The position numbers were made by a program, and so were the translations under genes. DNA of 64,000 bases from the NCBI GenBank assembly GCA_038134525.1, contig JAYPVI010000001.1, positions 238,118 to 302,117 on the forward strand, read 5' to 3'. Below the pieces are notes generated by a model, which was not told where the DNA came from, did not search any database, and was given only the letters and a program-made list of their open reading frames with translations. This DNA comes from GCA-002727735 sp038134525. GTDB lineage: Bacteria > Bacteroidota > Bacteroidia > Flavobacteriales_D > Parvicellaceae. Below, piece by piece: positions 19,206-28,169 of this stretch (position 1 is its first letter; every line of letters begins with the position of its first letter).

Positions 19206-19970
19206 TTAAATTTTTGATTCTAACAAATTCGTTAGTTCTATAAAATCATTCACACTTAGCTGTTCTGGTCTTTTGGTCATTAGTTGATGACCCAAATTAT
19301 GATCCTTACATAGTCCTTTTAATGAATTCCTAACCATCTTTCTTCGCTGGTTAAACGCTGTTTTCACCACTCTTATAAATAAACTCTCATTGCAAGGTAA
19401 TTGTTCAATTTCATTTCTTTCAATACGAATAACTCCAGATTTTACTTTGGGAGGTGGATCAAACACGTCTTCATTTACGGTAAATAAATACGTTGTCTTA
19501 AAAAAAGCTTGAATAAGAACAGAAAGAATTCCATATTTTTTTGTTCCAGGATCGGCACAAATTCTTTCAGCCACTTCTTTTTGAAACATTCCTACTAACT
19601 GACTAACTAAAGTTCTATTTTCAAATACCTTGAAAACAATTTGTGAAGAAATATTATACGGGAAATTACCTACTACTGAAAATTGATCTTGAAATACTGC
19701 ACTCCAATCTTCAACGAGAATATCTTTTTGCTCCACTCTCAAAATAGGGTAATGGAGAGTTAAATATTGAACAGATTCATGATCAACCTCATAGGCAACT
19801 AATGAAAAATTTTTCTCTAATAGATGTTGTGTTAAAGCTCCTGTTCCAGGACCGACTTCAATCACATTATTGTGTGACTTTTGGTTTAATATTGCATCAG
19901 CAATCCTTCTACAAATTTCAGCATCTTTAAGAAAATGTTGACCTAGGTGTTTTTTTGGACTAACTTTCAT
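19206..19970 (-). CDS. rsmA: 16S rRNA (adenine1518/1519-N6)-dimethyltransferase
   Basis: Dimethylates two adjacent adenines near the 3' end of 16S rRNA (KsgA). The start PKKHLGQHFLKD, SAM-binding EVGPGTGALTQHLL, VGNFPYNISSQIVF (motif IV NFPY) and AFNQRRKMVRNSLKG are diagnostic. Length (254 aa) is standard. It starts 3 bases after the ABC exporter stop, in the same direction. Confidence 0.97.
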   Translation of the reverse strand: MKVSPKKHLGQHFLKDAEICRRIADAILNQKSHNNVIEVGPGTGALTQHLLEKNFSLVAYEVDHESVQYLTLHYPILRVEQKDILVEDWSAVFQDQFSVVGNFPYNISSQIVFKVFENRTLVSQLVGMFQKEVAERICADPGTKKYGILSVLIQAFFKTTYLFTVNEDVFDPPPKVKSGVIRIERNEIEQLPCNESLFIRVVKTAFNQRRKMVRNSLKGLCKDHNLGHQLMTKRPEQLSVNDFIELTNLLESKI

Positions 19971-19973
19971 GAG

Positions 19974-21803
19974 TTACTTTATCGATTGTAAGTCAATAAA
20001 TCGTTTGTAATACTGATTTAGCTTAACTAATTCGTCATGGGTGCCCAATTCTACAATTCTACCTTTATCTAGTACTATTATTTTTTGTGCATTCTGGATG
20101 GTTGATAAGCGATGAGCAATTACCAATGAAGTTCTATTTTTCATTAGTCGATCTAATGCTACTTGTACTGCTTTTTCCGATTCTGTATCTAGGGCTGACG
20201 TAGCCTCATCTAAAATGAGAATTTGTGGGTTTTTATAGAGCGCTCTAGCTATACTTATTCGTTGTTTTTGCCCTCCAGACAACTTATTACCCCCATCTCC
20301 AATATTTGTTTCATAACCATTTTCTAACGACATAATAAAATCATGCGCATTGGCCATTTTAGCAGCCTCTATAGCCTTTTCTTTATCTACATTTTTGTCA
20401 CCAAAAGCAATATTATGGAATACGTTTTCATTAAAAAGTATAGATTCTTGACTAACAACTCCCATCAGGTTTCTTAACGTAGATAATTTAATGTCTTTTA
20501 CATCATAATTATCAACTTTAATTTGACCTTCTGAGACATCATATAATCTAATCAATAAATCTGCTAATGTTGTTTTCCCTGCTCCTGAGTGCCCAACAAG
20601 TGCAACTGTTTCTCCATGTAAAACTTGAAATGTAATATTATTTAAAATCAGTTTTTCATCATATTTAAAGCTAACCTGATCAAATTCAATTTTATCTTTA
20701 AATTGAATGTTTTTTATTGCATTATTGGAATCAGATATTTTTTGACGCTCATTTAAAATATTAGATATTCTGTCAAGGGCTGCAATGCCTTGAGAAGAAT
20801 CATAAATAGCTTTAGAAATAGACTTAAAAGGGGTGATTAATTGAGAAAACAATATTAAATATCCGATAAAAACATCGGGCAGAATTTCATCTTCAAATAC
20901 TAAACTTCCTCCATAAAGTAATACGCCTGCTGTGGCAATAACACCTAAAAATTCACTTACTGGAGACGCCATATAAACTCTCCTACTTATACTTAACATA
21001 AGTTGATAAAGAAGTTGGCTTTGTTTCTTAAATCGATCATAAATAAATTCTTGTGCACTAAAACTTTTGATAATCCTTAATCCATAAAGTGTTTCTTCCG
21101 TCATGGATAACATATTTCCTGCATTTTCTTGACCTAATTTTGATTTCTTTTTTAGCCCGCTGCTTATTCTGGAAATAAAAAGCCCAGCTATAGGAAGAAA
21201 AATAACTATGAAAAGAGTGAGTTTTATACTAATTAAAAAAAGAGTAACAAAGTATCCAAGTATATAAAAAGGATCTTTGAATATAGCATTAGTTGTAGCC
21301 TTAAGCGATAATTCTAGTTCTTTTAGATCAACAGAAAATCTAGATAAAATATCACCTTTTCTTTCTTCTGAATAATAGGCCATGGGCAAGTGTATCACTT
21401 TTTGAAAAAGTGAATTCCTGAATTTCAGGATACTAGATTGAATAAGACCAGAAAGAAAAAATGTACTTAGGAAAGTAAAAAGGTTTTTAAGAAAAACCAT
21501 TGTTACTAAAAATATACAAATCATAATTAGGGTTTGATATCGACCCTCCAATAATGCATAGTTGGATAGATGGTAATTGAAGTGATCAATTAAACTTTCT
21601 TTTGAAAATGAAAAAACTCCAGGATCATCAAGAGATAATGCTTGAATAGATTCCTTTGTATTAAAAATAACTCTAAGTAAAGGGATTATCATGGCAAACG
21701 AAAACAAGGAAAAAAACATAGCTAGTATGTTAAACATCAAATTTAAATACAGTGTTTTCTTAAACTCTAATGTGATTTTAGCTATCCTAAACAAGTTTTT
21801 CAT
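19974..21803 (-). CDS. ABC transporter, permease-ATPase half-transporter (MsbA-like)
   Basis: Exporter with a fused membrane domain (six hydrophobic segments in residues about 15-320) and an ATPase domain. Walker A is GHSGAGKTT, signature LSGGQKQRISIARAL, Walker B ILILDEATSALD and the H-loop is VIAHRLST. It most resembles MsbA-type lipid flippases of Bacteroidota; the substrate is inferred only. The frame opens at a TTG at 21815, but the ATG at 21803 (MKNLF) has the better context. Promoter box 21813-21820 lies just upstream. rsmA follows directly. Confidence 0.88.
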   Translation of the reverse strand: MKNLFRIAKITLEFKKTLYLNLMFNILAMFFSLFSFAMIIPLLRVIFNTKESIQALSLDDPGVFSFSKESLIDHFNYHLSNYALLEGRYQTLIMICIFLVTMVFLKNLFTFLSTFFLSGLIQSSILKFRNSLFQKVIHLPMAYYSEERKGDILSRFSVDLKELELSLKATTNAIFKDPFYILGYFVTLFLISIKLTLFIVIFLPIAGLFISRISSGLKKKSKLGQENAGNMLSMTEETLYGLRIIKSFSAQEFIYDRFKKQSQLLYQLMLSISRRVYMASPVSEFLGVIATAGVLLYGGSLVFEDEILPDVFIGYLILFSQLITPFKSISKAIYDSSQGIAALDRISNILNERQKISDSNNAIKNIQFKDKIEFDQVSFKYDEKLILNNITFQVLHGETVALVGHSGAGKTTLADLLIRLYDVSEGQIKVDNYDVKDIKLSTLRNLMGVVSQESILFNENVFHNIAFGDKNVDKEKAIEAAKMANAHDFIMSLENGYETNIGDGGNKLSGGQKQRISIARALYKNPQILILDEATSALDTESEKAVQVALDRLMKNRTSLVIAHRLSTIQNAQKIIVLDKGRIVELGTHDELVKLNQYYKRFIDLQSIK

Positions 21804-21812
21804 AATGCAAAG

Positions 21813-21820
21813 CAAAGTTA
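21813..21820 (-). promoter_or_regulatory. Candidate promoter -7 box for the ABC exporter gene
   Basis: TAACTTTG on the minus strand matches TAnnTTTG and ends 9 bases before the ATG at 21803, which also argues against the upstream TTG start, since that would lie inside the promoter box. Confidence 0.45.
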
Positions 21821-21889
21821 ATATAGTTAATGAACTATTTATATAACAAGCATTCTATACTAGTATTGCGATCAACTGATTAGTTTTTC

Positions 21890-21897
21890 TAAATTTG
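21890..21897 (+). promoter_or_regulatory. Candidate rbfA promoter -7 box
   Basis: TAAATTTG matches TAnnTTTG, ends 8 bases before the rbfA ATG, and has an ATTG about 21 bases upstream (21865-21868) as a possible -33 element. The transcript leader would be only a few bases long. Confidence 0.55.
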
Positions 21898-21905
21898 CAA
21901 CCTTC

Positions 21906-22238
21906 ATGAGCATAAGACAAGAAAAAATAGCAAATGTGATTAAAAAAGAATTGGGTGTTTTTTTTCAACGAAATGCTGCTTCTATATGCATGGGTGCAAT
22001 GGTTAGTGTGACTACTGTTAGGATTAGCCCTGATCTATCTATTGCTAAAGTTTATCTAAGTATTTTTGGTGCTAAAAATAATGATGACGTGTTTGAAAAA
22101 GTACATTCCTCTTCAAAATACATCAGACATCAACTTAGTCAAGTTGTAAAAAACCAACTAAGAAGAACACCGGAACTTCACTTCTACCGAGATGACTCTT
22201 TGGATTATGCAGAAAAAATTGAAGAATTATTGAAATGA
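21906..22238 (+). CDS. rbfA: Ribosome-binding factor A
   Basis: Single KH-domain protein that helps mature the 30S subunit at low temperature. The family text includes RQEKIANVIKKELGVFF, VSVTTVRISPDLSIAKVYLSIFG and LRRTPELHFYRDDSLDYAEKIEELL. Length (110 aa) is normal. It heads a tightly overlapping series: the methyltransferase start overlaps its stop by 4 bases, then tsaE by 1 and ald by 4. Confidence 0.94.
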   Translation: MSIRQEKIANVIKKELGVFFQRNAASICMGAMVSVTTVRISPDLSIAKVYLSIFGAKNNDDVFEKVHSSSKYIRHQLSQVVKNQLRRTPELHFYRDDSLDYAEKIEELLK

Positions 22239-23005
22239 AAACACTATATAAATACCTTTTAAATACGCTTCCAAGGCCGCTTTTAATAAGATTAAGTTAT
22301 GTGTTTCGATTATTTGCTCCAATTGCGTATAAAGGATCCGATGTAAATTGCCCAGTCTGCGAACGTAGCTTCCGGAAGTTCTTATCATACGGTTCGGATA
22401 TGGCCCATAGAGAGAATGTACTTTGTCCATATGACCTTACTCTAGAAAGACATAGGTTAATGTGGCTATACCTCAAACAAAGTGACTTCTTCAATGCCAA
22501 AAAAATAAATTTATTGCATATTGCTCCTGAACAATGTTTCTACCCTTTATTTAAAAAACAATCTAATTTAAATTATACAACTGCCGATCTTGAATCTCCT
22601 CTTGCTGACCTTCATTTCGACTTACACCAAATACCTCTTGATGAAAATTACTATGATGTCATTTTTTGCAATCATGTTCTTGAACATGTAGAAGATGATC
22701 ACCAATGTATGACCGAACTTTACCGAGTGATGAAAAATGGTGGGTGGGGTATATTTCAAGTTCCTATTAATTACAAAAGTGAATCCACCTATGAAGATGC
22801 CACTATCACAGACCCAAAAGAAAGAGAAAAACATTTTTGGCAAAAGGACCACTTAAGGCTATATGGAAAAGATTATCCTAAAAAACTAGAAAAAGCAGGA
22901 TTTAAAATTAAAATTTTTAATCCTAGAACAGATCTCAAAAATTTAGATTATCAGAAAATGAGATTAAATCCTGATGAACTAATTTACATTGCTATAAAGC
23001 AATAA
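22235..23005 (+). CDS. Class I SAM-dependent methyltransferase with Cys cluster
   Basis: The N-terminal part holds CPVC (residues 39-42) and a later C64 with H73, a possible zinc knuckle. The SAM domain then shows LLHIAPEQCFYPLF, the acidic loop TTADLESPLADLHFD, DVIFCNHVLEHVEDD (motif of Methyltransf_11) and the strand WGIFQVPI. The substrate is unknown. Close homologues with this Cys cluster are common in Bacteroidota next to rbfA-type genes as far as I recall, which could hint at an RNA or ribosomal target, but that is inference. The start ATG overlaps the rbfA stop. Confidence 0.8.
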   Translation: MKTLYKYLLNTLPRPLLIRLSYVFRLFAPIAYKGSDVNCPVCERSFRKFLSYGSDMAHRENVLCPYDLTLERHRLMWLYLKQSDFFNAKKINLLHIAPEQCFYPLFKKQSNLNYTTADLESPLADLHFDLHQIPLDENYYDVIFCNHVLEHVEDDHQCMTELYRVMKNGGWGIFQVPINYKSESTYEDATITDPKEREKHFWQKDHLRLYGKDYPKKLEKAGFKIKIFNPRTDLKNLDYQKMRLNPDELIYIAIKQ

Positions 23006-23421
23006 TGAAGAAAGAGTTCAAAATAAACACCACTAAAGAACTTGACTTAGTTGCTAAAGCAATTATTGAATTAATTCCTTCCTATAATATCTTTATATTT
23101 AATGGTGACCTTGGGAGTGGTAAAACGACATTAATCAAACAAGTTTTAGCATATTATGGTGTGTTTGACACATCATCACCAACTTTTAGTATCATTAATA
23201 ATTATTTAGCCTATGATATTGGTGAAATTCTTCATATTGATGGATATAGAATTGATAATGAAGATGAAGTAGAAAATATTGGTTTTATAGATTATTTAAA
23301 ATATGAACCACTTTGTTTCATTGAATGGCCAGAAAAATTTCTTAACTTTTTACCAAAGAATTACGTAAATATTAGCATCAGCATAGAAGAACAATATCGT
23401 TTAATTACTATTTCAATATGA
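23005..23421 (+). CDS. tsaE: tRNA threonylcarbamoyladenosine biosynthesis ATPase TsaE
   Basis: ATPase that works with TsaB and TsaD to add threonylcarbamoyl to A37 of ANN-decoding tRNAs. The P-loop NGDLGSGKTTLIKQVL is near residue 32, followed by SPTFSIINNY, HIDGYRID and FIEWPEK, all family hallmarks. Length (138 aa) is normal. Start overlaps the preceding stop by 1 base (taATG). Confidence 0.94.
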   Translation: MKKEFKINTTKELDLVAKAIIELIPSYNIFIFNGDLGSGKTTLIKQVLAYYGVFDTSSPTFSIINNYLAYDIGEILHIDGYRIDNEDEVENIGFIDYLKYEPLCFIEWPEKFLNFLPKNYVNISISIEEQYRLITISI

Positions 23422-24638
23422 TTTCATCTGGAGACGCACTAAAATCGTTAGCACTAGAAGCTGCTCTTTCACCACAGGAAGAAAAATTGGAAGTAGGCAG
23501 GAAAAAACAAAAATTATATATAGGAATTCCTAGGGAAACTAAATTTCAAGAACAAAGAGTAGCCTTAGTACCTGAATCCGTAGGTTTATTAGTAGCAAAT
23601 GGTCACAGAGTTGTAATTGAAAGTAATGCAGGAAAAAATGCGAATTTTAATGACAACGAATACAGTGAAAGTGGTGCAGAAATTATATACGACACACAAG
23701 AGATTTATAAAGCCGATATCATTCTTAAAATTTCTCCTCCAAGTGAGGAAGAAATTAAAATGATGAAATACAAACAAATACTATTCTCTGCACTTCAACT
23801 CTCTGCACAACCTAAGAGTACCTTAAAGAAACTCATGGAAAAGAAAATTACTGCCATTGCTTGGGATTACATCGAAGATGAAGGTGGCTCTTTTCCAATT
23901 GTAAGATCAATGAGTGAAATTGCAGGTACAACTTCGGTGCTAATTGCAGCTGAGCTCATGAGTAATGCAAATGACGGAAAAGGTTTAATGTTAGGTGGAC
24001 TTGCTGGAATAACACCTCCAGAATTAGTAATAATTGGAGCAGGTACAGTTGGTCAATTTGCTGCTAGTGCAGCACTTTCACTTGGTGTTTCTGTTAAAGT
24101 ATTTGATAATTCCCTTTTTAAATTAAGAAGATTGCAACGTGAAATAGGCCATAAAGTTTTTACATCAGTCATTCAGCCTAAAGTATTAGAAAAAGCATTA
24201 AGAAGATGTGACGTTGCAATTGGTGCATTGCGTGTTCCACACGGAAGAACACCTTGTGTCGTGAATGAAGATATGATAAAAAACATGAAAGAAGGTTCTG
24301 TAATAGTAGATGTAAGCATTGACAAAGGTGGGTGTTTTGAAACATCAAAAATCACAACTCATCAAAAACCTACGTTTAAAAAATTTGGCATAGTTCATTA
24401 CGGAGTTCCTAACATAGCTTCTAGAGTTTCTAGAACGGCAAGTTATAGTCTATCAAACATATTTTCTCCACTGCTATTAGAAATTGCTGATAGGGGTGGG
24501 TGCGAAAAAATAATCCAAACTGAAAAGGGATTTAGACATGGGGTATATATCTACAAAGGTTCACTTACTTCATCATTTTTAGGAGAAACCTTTGATTTAC
24601 CTTATAAAGATTTAGACTTATTAATATCAGCCCTGTAA
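23418..24638 (+). CDS. ald: Alanine dehydrogenase
   Basis: NAD-dependent interconversion of alanine and pyruvate plus ammonia. IGIPRETKFQEQRVALVPESV marks the start of the core; IIGAGTVGQFAASAALSLG is the Rossmann motif, followed by VKVFD. The end with RPDI-like text (PTFKKFGIVHYGVPNIASRVSRTAS) matches Ald/transhydrogenase-alpha proteins. It carries about 35 residues before the normal start of the core (MISSGDALKSLALEA...), an extension I associate with Bacteroidota Ald. Overlaps tsaE by 4 bases. Confidence 0.9.
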   Translation: MISSGDALKSLALEAALSPQEEKLEVGRKKQKLYIGIPRETKFQEQRVALVPESVGLLVANGHRVVIESNAGKNANFNDNEYSESGAEIIYDTQEIYKADIILKISPPSEEEIKMMKYKQILFSALQLSAQPKSTLKKLMEKKITAIAWDYIEDEGGSFPIVRSMSEIAGTTSVLIAAELMSNANDGKGLMLGGLAGITPPELVIIGAGTVGQFAASAALSLGVSVKVFDNSLFKLRRLQREIGHKVFTSVIQPKVLEKALRRCDVAIGALRVPHGRTPCVVNEDMIKNMKEGSVIVDVSIDKGGCFETSKITTHQKPTFKKFGIVHYGVPNIASRVSRTASYSLSNIFSPLLLEIADRGGCEKIIQTEKGFRHGVYIYKGSLTSSFLGETFDLPYKDLDLLISAL

Positions 24639-24639
24639 A

Positions 24640-25620
24640 TTAACTCACGTAAAGGCTGGATTTAACTGCATTAACAATTCTACTCACATTTGGGAGTGCC
24701 TCTTCAATAAGTACTTTTGAAAAAGCAAAAGGAGTATCTGATTGCATCACCCTTAATACAGGAGAATCTAGGTAATCAAAAGCATAACGCTGCAAATGGT
24801 AAGCAATTTCACCTGAAATGGATGCCAATGGCCAACTTTCTTCAACAACAACACAACGATTAGTCTTTTTAACAGATTCAACCACAGTATCATAATCAAT
24901 TGGTCTAACTGACCTTAAGTCTATAATTTCACAAGAAATACCTTCTTTTTGCAAAGCATCTGCCGCTTCGTGAACCACTTTAATAATTTTTCCAAAAGTA
25001 ACAATGGTGACATGATCTCCCTTACGCTTAACATCCGCTTTTCCTATTGGAATTAAATACTCGCCTTCAGGTATTTCACCTTTATCTCCGTACATTTGCT
25101 CCGATTCCATTATTAAAACAGGATCATTATCTCTAATCGCTGACTTAAGAAGTCCTTTCGCATCATAGGGCGTAGATGGCGTTACCACTTTCAAACCAGG
25201 AACATGCGCATAAAAAGACTCGAAACTCTGAGAATGAGTAGCTGCGAGTTGACCGGCTTGACCATTTCCTCCTCTGAACACGATAGGACATGAATATTGT
25301 CCACCGCTCATCTGTAATACTTTTGCAGCACTATTGATTATTTGATCTGATGCTAATAGTGCAAAATTCCAGGTCATAAATTCTACAATGGGTCTTAACC
25401 CATTCATTGCTGCTCCAACTGCGATACCAGCAAAGCCAAGTTCAGCAATTGGAGTATCTATGACTCTTTCTGGCCCAAATTCATCAAGCATTCCTTGTGA
25501 AACCTTGTATGCTCCATTATATTCTGCAACTTCTTCTCCCATCAGAAAAACATTCTGATCAATTCTCATTTCCTCCACCATTGCTTCTCTAAGTGCTTCT
25601 CTATACTGTACTGTTTTCAT
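24640..25620 (-). CDS. pdhB: Pyruvate dehydrogenase E1 component, beta subunit
   Basis: Partner of the alpha subunit in the E1 heterotetramer that decarboxylates pyruvate with thiamine diphosphate. MKTVQYREALREAMVEEM, MGEEVAEYNGAYKVSQGM, RVIDTPIAELGFAGIAVGAAM and IVEFMTWNFAL are typical. The frame extends 14 codons upstream to 25662, but the family start is MKTVQYRE at 25620. The alpha subunit and E2 genes are not in the window, so the complex is encoded at more than one place. Convergent with ald, 1 base apart. Confidence 0.95.
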   Translation of the reverse strand: MKTVQYREALREAMVEEMRIDQNVFLMGEEVAEYNGAYKVSQGMLDEFGPERVIDTPIAELGFAGIAVGAAMNGLRPIVEFMTWNFALLASDQIINSAAKVLQMSGGQYSCPIVFRGGNGQAGQLAATHSQSFESFYAHVPGLKVVTPSTPYDAKGLLKSAIRDNDPVLIMESEQMYGDKGEIPEGEYLIPIGKADVKRKGDHVTIVTFGKIIKVVHEAADALQKEGISCEIIDLRSVRPIDYDTVVESVKKTNRCVVVEESWPLASISGEIAYHLQRYAFDYLDSPVLRVMQSDTPFAFSKVLIEEALPNVSRIVNAVKSSLYVS

Positions 25621-25637
25621 TATCTTAAATTGAGGAT

Positions 25638-25645
25638 CAAAAATA
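25638..25645 (-). promoter_or_regulatory. Candidate pdhB promoter -7 box
   Basis: TATTTTTG on the minus strand, 17 bases before the pdhB ATG at 25620, fits TAnnTTTG. It lies inside the region used by the longer open frame, which supports the shorter start. The rest of the 196-base divergent region up to etfB shows no other clear signal. Confidence 0.4.
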
Positions 25646-25816
25646 ATTTTTAATATCAACAATAGTACAAAAATCTACATTATAAATCACATTAGTTTAT
25701 TAGTAATAAGAAAACGTTTTAATTTGTTATGCTTGCATAATATTTTTCTAATCAATATAGGTCATCTTGACATAAATAATTACTTTAGCATACTTTAAAA
25801 TTTTAACTCAATTTCA

Positions 25817-26557
25817 ATGAAATTATTGGTATGTATAAGTAAAGTACCTGACACTACAAGCAAGATAAATTTTGTAGAAAACAACACAAAGTTTGATGAA
25901 AATGGAGTGCAATATATTGTCAATCCCTATGACGAATGGTACGCGTTAGTAAGAGCCCTTGAATTAGTTGAATCACATGGCGGTTCAGTAACAACAATAA
26001 CCGTAGGTTCTGCTGCAGACGATCCTACGATCAGAAAAGCATTAGCTATTGGAGCAAATGACGCGGTAAGAATAGATGCTGAGCCTTCTGACCCATATTT
26101 TGTTGCAAAACAAATTGCTGAATATGCGAAAAATGAAAATTACGATATTATTTTAACAGGGAAAGAGACTATTAATTATAATGGAGCTCAAATTGGAGGA
26201 ATGATAGCAGAAATGCTAAATACACCATTCGTTTCACTTGCAACAAAACTTGATATCAATAACAACTTGGCAACTTTAGAGAGAGATGTTAAAGGTGGAG
26301 TTGAGATTATTGAGGTAAATACCCCTTTTGTCCTCAGTGCAGCAAAAGGAATGGCTGAACAACGTATTCCAAATATGAGGGGGATAATGGCAGCAAGGAC
26401 AAAACCTTTAAATGTGATTAATCCGGTAGAACAAGAACTACTTAGTTCAGTTGTGAAATTTGAATTGCCAGATGCCAAATCAGGATGCAAATACGTTGAG
26501 CCGGAAAATATGGATGAATTAGTAGAATTGTTACACAACGAAGCAAAAGTTATATAA
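25817..26557 (+). CDS. etfB: Electron transfer flavoprotein, beta subunit
   Basis: Small ETF subunit that binds AMP and, with EtfA, shuttles electrons from acyl-CoA dehydrogenases to the quinone pool. The start KLLVCISKVPDTTSKI, NPYDEWALVRALEL-type segment (NPYDEWYALVRALEL), TGKETINYNGAQIGGMIAE and the C-terminal RGIMAARTKPL are family features. Length is 246 aa. The etfA ATG follows after 1 base. Confidence 0.95.
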   Translation: MKLLVCISKVPDTTSKINFVENNTKFDENGVQYIVNPYDEWYALVRALELVESHGGSVTTITVGSAADDPTIRKALAIGANDAVRIDAEPSDPYFVAKQIAEYAKNENYDIILTGKETINYNGAQIGGMIAEMLNTPFVSLATKLDINNNLATLERDVKGGVEIIEVNTPFVLSAAKGMAEQRIPNMRGIMAARTKPLNVINPVEQELLSSVVKFELPDAKSGCKYVEPENMDELVELLHNEAKVI

Positions 26558-26558
26558 T

Positions 26559-27506
26559 ATGTCAGTAATTGTTTTTGTAGAAGTAAAAAATAAAGTCAAT
26601 AAATCGGCAATGGAAGCGGTTTATTACGGTAGTCAATTAGGTTCAGTTACTGTTATCACTTTTGGTGATGCGTCACAAGAAACACTGAAAGAATTAGGTA
26701 ATTATGGAGCTGAAAATATATTAATCTGTAGAAATTTAAAAGAAAGTAATGACCAAGCACTAACTAATCTTATAGCTACAGCCGTGGAAAAAGTTAACGC
26801 TGAATTTGTAGTTCTAGCTCAAGATCAGATAGGTAAAGGCGTTGGGCCAAGAATTTCAGCAAAACTGAATGCGGGTCATATATCTGGAGCAATTGATTTA
26901 CCAGATACGTCTAATGGATTCGTAGTAAAGACAAACGTATATTCAGGAAAGGCTATTGCTCATGTTGCATTACATTCTGCTAAAAAAGTCATTTCCATTC
27001 TTCCAAATTCACTAGTTCCTCAACTAAATCAAAAAAATGCAAATGTGGAAGAATTCAATCCTGACTTAGGTTCATTTGGAATTAAAGTCAAGGAATTAAA
27101 ATCTCAAGGAGATGGTGTTCCACTTCCTGAGGCTGAGTTAGTCGTTTCTGCTGGAAGAGGCTTAAAAGGTCCTGAAAATTGGGGAATCGTTGAAGAATTA
27201 GCAAATGCTCTTGGAGCAACAACGGCATGTTCAAGGCCAGTTGCTGATATTGGTTGGAGACCTCATCATGAGCATGTCGGTCAAACCGGAGTAGCCATCA
27301 GGCCTAACCTGTATATTGCTGCGGGAATATCTGGCGCAATTCAACATTTGGCTGGAGTTAACGGAAGTAAAGTTATTGTTGTCATTAACACAGATCCCGA
27401 AGCTCCATTTTTCAAAGCTGCTGACTATGGAATTGTAGGTGATGCCTTTGAAGTACTTCCAAGACTTACAGAAGCGGTGAAGAAATTTACTGCTTCTCAA
27501 AATTAA
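26559..27506 (+). CDS. etfA: Electron transfer flavoprotein, alpha subunit
   Basis: FAD-binding ETF subunit. The C-terminal FAD domain shows VVSAGRGLKGPENW, GATTACSRPVADIGWRPHHEHVGQTG, PNLYIAAGISGAIQHLAGVNGSKVIVVINTDPEAPFF and ADYGIVGDAFEVLP. Length (315 aa) fits. A strong hairpin at 27541-27562 follows and probably ends the etfBA transcript. Confidence 0.96.
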   Translation: MSVIVFVEVKNKVNKSAMEAVYYGSQLGSVTVITFGDASQETLKELGNYGAENILICRNLKESNDQALTNLIATAVEKVNAEFVVLAQDQIGKGVGPRISAKLNAGHISGAIDLPDTSNGFVVKTNVYSGKAIAHVALHSAKKVISILPNSLVPQLNQKNANVEEFNPDLGSFGIKVKELKSQGDGVPLPEAELVVSAGRGLKGPENWGIVEELANALGATTACSRPVADIGWRPHHEHVGQTGVAIRPNLYIAAGISGAIQHLAGVNGSKVIVVINTDPEAPFFKAADYGIVGDAFEVLPRLTEAVKKFTASQN

Positions 27507-27540
27507 TGACATTATTTCACTATATTTATAATTGAGTAAT

Positions 27541-27570
27541 AATTGGGGAATCATCCCCAATTTTATTTTA
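27541..27570 (+). terminator. Intrinsic terminator after etfBA
   Basis: AATTGGGGA (27541-27549), loop ATCA, TCCCCAATT (27554-27562): a perfect 9-bp stem with four G-C pairs, followed by TTATTTTAAAA. It begins 34 bases after the etfA stop and ends directly before the ATG of the next gene at 27573, so it may also shape that gene's leader. Confidence 0.75.
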
Positions 27571-27572
27571 AA

Positions 27573-28169
27573 ATGGATAAAATCAAATTAGAAATTGCTG
27601 GGCTATCATACAGCCAAACCCAATCTGGTGCTTATGCCCTTGTACTTTCTGAATCCATTGGAAAAAGAAGACTTCCTATCATAATTGGTGGTTTTGAGGC
27701 GCAAGCAATTGCAATTGAATTGGAAAAGATGACACCAAGTAGACCCCTTACTCATGATTTATTTAAAAATTTTGCAGAGCTATTCAAAATTAATATTACA
27801 GAAATTATCATTTACAACTTAGTGGAAGGTATTTTCTTTGCTAAATTAATCTGTGAACACAAAGGAAAAGAACTAGAGATTGACTCAAGAACATCTGATG
27901 CCATTGCTCTTGCTATACGATTTGATTGCCCCATTTACACTTATGAGTTTGTGCTGAGTTCAGCTGGAATCATTTTAGATGATGATGATATTGAAGATAA
28001 TACCGATGAAATCAACCCAGAAATAAATGTAGAAGAAATTACACAAAATCCTATTGAAAGAATGACAGTCAAAGAATTGAATTCGCAATTAAATGATGCC
28101 ATTGAAAATGAAGATTATGAATTAGCCTCAAGACTAAGAGATGAAATTAAAAACAGGGAAAAGGAATAA
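27573..28169 (+). CDS. Bifunctional nuclease family protein (DUF151) with UVR-like tail
   Basis: The N-terminal 130 residues match the DUF151/bifunctional nuclease fold: LPIIIGGFEAQAIAIELE, RPLTHDLFKNFAE, and EIDSRTSDAIALAIRFDCPIY. An acidic linker (DDDDIEDNTDEINPE) precedes a C-terminal UVR-type motif, MTVKELNSQLNDAIENEDYELASRLRDEIKNRE. The same combination is known in many Bacteroidota; the cellular role is unclear. The open frame extends 10 codons upstream (27543), but those codons are the terminator hairpin, so the ATG at 27573 is preferred. Confidence 0.88.
   Translation: MDKIKLEIAGLSYSQTQSGAYALVLSESIGKRRLPIIIGGFEAQAIAIELEKMTPSRPLTHDLFKNFAELFKINITEIIIYNLVEGIFFAKLICEHKGKELEIDSRTSDAIALAIRFDCPIYTYEFVLSSAGIILDDDDIEDNTDEINPEINVEEITQNPIERMTVKELNSQLNDAIENEDYELASRLRDEIKNREKE

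Noticed and set aside
24640..25662. Acetoin dehydrogenase beta subunit for the pdhB gene
   Set aside because: The protein matches pyruvate dehydrogenase E1 beta more closely, with no acetoin cluster nearby.
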